Source: Alphaproteobacteria bacterium
GTDB taxonomy: Bacteria; Pseudomonadota; Alphaproteobacteria; Micavibrionales; Micavibrionaceae
Assembly (NCBI GenBank): GCA_023301785.1
Contig: JALZUF010000066.1
Location: forward strand, 1-13,175
Reading direction: 5' to 3'
Length of the DNA stretch: 13,175 bases
Part shown: positions 11,310 to 13,175 of the stretch, piece after piece
Numbering within the stretch: the first letter of the stretch is position 1
How the letters are laid out: each line of letters begins with the position of its first letter
Notes under the pieces: generated by a model
Databases searched by the model: none
Told to the model about the DNA's origin: nothing
Seen by the model: the letters and a program-made list of their open reading frames with translations, nothing else
Made by a program: the position numbers and the translations under genes

Positions 11310-13175
11310 TCAATGCGTAACAACTTCTTTTCCCTTATTTTCTGCCGTTTTTGGGGATATTTCTTCATTTTTCGCTGATTCTTCCTCAGAAATCGCCTCG
11401 GGCATCTTCAAAAGTGCATGAACCAAGACTTCCTCAATCGTATTCACAGGAATGATTTCCAGCTGTTTTTTTACCTTATCTGGCACATCAGCAAGGTCTT
11501 TTTCATTTTCCTTTGGAATAAGAACTGTTTTAATACCACTACGTAGCGCCGCCAAAAGCTTTTCTTTTAAGCCGCCAATCGCCGTCACGTAACCACGCAA
11601 GTTGATCTCACCCGTCATCGCAATATCACGACGAATTTCAATATCGGTTAAAGCCGATATAATTGCCGTTGTCATGGCCGCCCCTGCAGATGGTCCATCT
11701 TTAGGCGTGGCTCCTTCTGGAACGTGAACGTGGATAGACTTTTCTTTTAACTCGCTATACTTGATACCGAACTGCGCCGCACGTGATTTGATGAGCATCT
11801 CAGCAACCTTAATAGATTCCTGCATAACTTCTTTCAAATTACCTGTGGTAGAAACTTTACCGTCTTTACCCTGAATGGTCACAGCTTCAATAGACAAGAT
11901 ATCACCACCAAATTGAGTATAAGCCAAGCCAGTCACAACACCGACACGATCTTGCTCTTCAACTTCACCATAACGGAATTTCTTTACGCCAGAATATTTC
12001 TCTAATGCTTTAGGTGTGATTGAAATTGCCTTCTTCCCTTTCATCAAAATTTCTTTGATGGCCTTACGGCAAAGGTTCGCAATTTCACGTTCTAAATTAC
12101 GCACACCAGCTTCACGTGTATAGTAACGAATAAGGTCACGTAATGTCGCATCGCTAACTTTAATTTCATCTCTTGTTAAGCCAGCCGCTTTCTTTTGTTT
12201 ACTTAGCAAATGGCGTTTTACGATTTCAAGTTTTTCATCTTCTGTATAGCCAGAGATACGAATAACTTCCATACGATCAAGCAAAGGTTGCGGCATGTTC
12301 AATGAATTCGCCGTACAGATAAACATGACATCTGAGAGATCGTAATCCATCTCCATATAATGATCGTTAAATGTAGAGTTTTGTTCAGGATCAAGAACCT
12401 CCAGCAAAGCAGACGATGGGTCGCCGCGCATATCAGAAGACATTTTATCAATCTCGTCTAACAAGAAGAGCGGATTAACTGTCTTCGCTTTCTTCATGCT
12501 TTGAATTATTTTACCCGGCATCGCACCAATATAAGTACGGCGATGACCGCGAATTTCACTCTCGTCACGCACGCCGCCCAATGATACACGAACAAACTTT
12601 CTGTTCGTTGCTTTAGCAATAGAGCTTCCCAAAGACGTTTTACCAACCCCTGGCGGCCCAACAAGACAAAGGATAGGCCCTCTGACTTTATTTGTACGTT
12701 GTTGCACGGCTAAATATTCAAGGATACGCTCTTTTACTTTTTCTAAACCGTAATGATCTTTATCTAAAACCTTCAACGCTTTTTTAATATCTTTAGAGAC
12801 GCGGCTACGTTTGCCCCACGGCACACCTAAAATCCAATCTAGGTAATTACGCACAACTGTGGCTTCCGCCGACATTGGTGACATTTGTTTTAGTTTTTTA
12901 AGCTCGTTTGTGGCTTTTTCTTTCGCTTCTTTTGAAAGCTTGGTTTCTTTAATTTTCTTTTCAATTTCACCAAGTTCATCAAGACCGTCTTCGCCCTCGC
13001 CTAATTCTTTTTGAATGGCTTTCATTTGCTCATTCAAATAATATTCGCGTTGGGTTTTTTCCATTTGGCGTTTCACACGATTACGCACACGCTTTTCAAC
13101 TTGAAGAACGCCAATTTCACCTTCCATGAAACTATAAATTTTTTCTAAGCGTTCCGTCACAGTTTCAAGCTCAAG
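11310..13175 (-). CDS. lon: ATP-dependent protease Lon (C-terminal 621 residues; N-terminus beyond the window)
   Basis: The reading frame is open to the right edge, so the gene is cut by the window and its true start is not visible. What remains is the coiled-coil part (EGEIGVLQVEKRVRNRVK, YLNEQMKAIQKELGEGED), the AAA+ module and the protease domain. Walker A GPPGVGKT lies near 12634-12660 and Walker B FLLDEIDKM near 12445-12470. The catalytic Ser is in DGPSAGAA (Ser codon 11688-11690) and the partner Lys is in GGLKEKLLAA (about 11555-11585). This is the bacterial LonA type, a soluble hexamer that degrades misfolded and regulatory proteins. The C-terminus carries an acidic and lysine-rich tail of about 25 residues after LLKMPEA. 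No terminator was seen between lon and hupB. Confidence 0.97.
   Translation of the reverse strand, partial: LELETVTERLEKIYSFMEGEIGVLQVEKRVRNRVKRQMEKTQREYYLNEQMKAIQKELGEGEDGLDELGEIEKKIKETKLSKEAKEKATNELKKLKQMSPMSAEATVVRNYLDWILGVPWGKRSRVSKDIKKALKVLDKDHYGLEKVKERILEYLAVQQRTNKVRGPILCLVGPPGVGKTSLGSSIAKATNRKFVRVSLGGVRDESEIRGHRRTYIGAMPGKIIQSMKKAKTVNPLFLLDEIDKMSSDMRGDPSSALLEVLDPEQNSTFNDHYMEMDYDLSDVMFICTANSLNMPQPLLDRMEVIRISGYTEDEKLEIVKRHLLSKQKKAAGLTRDEIKVSDATLRDLIRYYTREAGVRNLEREIANLCRKAIKEILMKGKKAISITPKALEKYSGVKKFRYGEVEEQDRVGVVTGLAYTQFGGDILSIEAVTIQGKDGKVSTTGNLKEVMQESIKVAEMLIKSRAAQFGIKYSELKEKSIHVHVPEGATPKDGPSAGAAMTTAIISALTDIEIRRDIAMTGEINLRGYVTAIGGLKEKLLAALRSGIKTVLIPKENEKDLADVPDKVKKQLEIIPVNTIEEVLVHALLKMPEAISEEESAKNEEISPKTAENKGKEVVTH

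Overview
The window looks like a chromosomal segment of an A+T-rich alphaproteobacterium (roughly 40% G+C by eye). The lineage is inferred from an NDUFS4-type accessory subunit of respiratory complex I, an ECF sigma factor paired with an NrsF/DUF1109 anti-sigma factor, and the lon-HU gene order. No species can be named from sequence alone.

Left edge (1-375): the first 27 codons of a probable tyrosine-recombinase integrase run off the left end. A 217-bp spacer with a perfect 8-bp dyad and an exact tandem 11-bp repeat separates it from the 3' end of an intact tRNA-Arg(TCT). This is the usual layout of one end of an integrative element inserted at a tRNA gene.

Region 420-2142 (all minus strand): the NDUFS4-like gene, with a promoter that predicts a leaderless mRNA; an nrsF-like six-TM anti-sigma gene (GTG start); an ECF sigma gene (TTG start, 4-bp overlap with nrsF); and tRNA-Asp(GTC) 27 bp upstream of the sigma gene, with a near-consensus housekeeping promoter.

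Region 2181-4837: alanine dehydrogenase (minus), then a secreted DM13-domain protein (minus, with a clear terminator), divergent from a stand-alone EAL-domain protein (plus). The DM13 gene has a sequence upstream, GTAACA-N16-CGAA, that nearly matches the motif reported for Caulobacter SigF, so it is the best local candidate target of the sigma factor encoded 1.9 kb away.

Region 4882-10332: a complete biotin cluster. bioB (minus) diverges from bioF - alpha/beta hydrolase - bioC (plus, overlapping genes), which converge tail to tail (12-bp overlap) on bioD-bioA (minus, 4-bp overlap). BioC and the hydrolase should supply pimeloyl-ACP, and BioF, BioA, BioD and BioB then complete biotin.

Region 10333-13175: an unannotated 33-codon ORF with a strong ribosome binding site and its own terminator, tRNA-Val(TAC), an HU gene with terminator, and the C-terminal part of lon, cut by the right edge. 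The most interesting points are the sigma factor/DM13 promoter link, the integrative-element boundary, the small ORF, and several starts that look leaderless. I see no CRISPR array, insertion sequence, rRNA or clear defence system.
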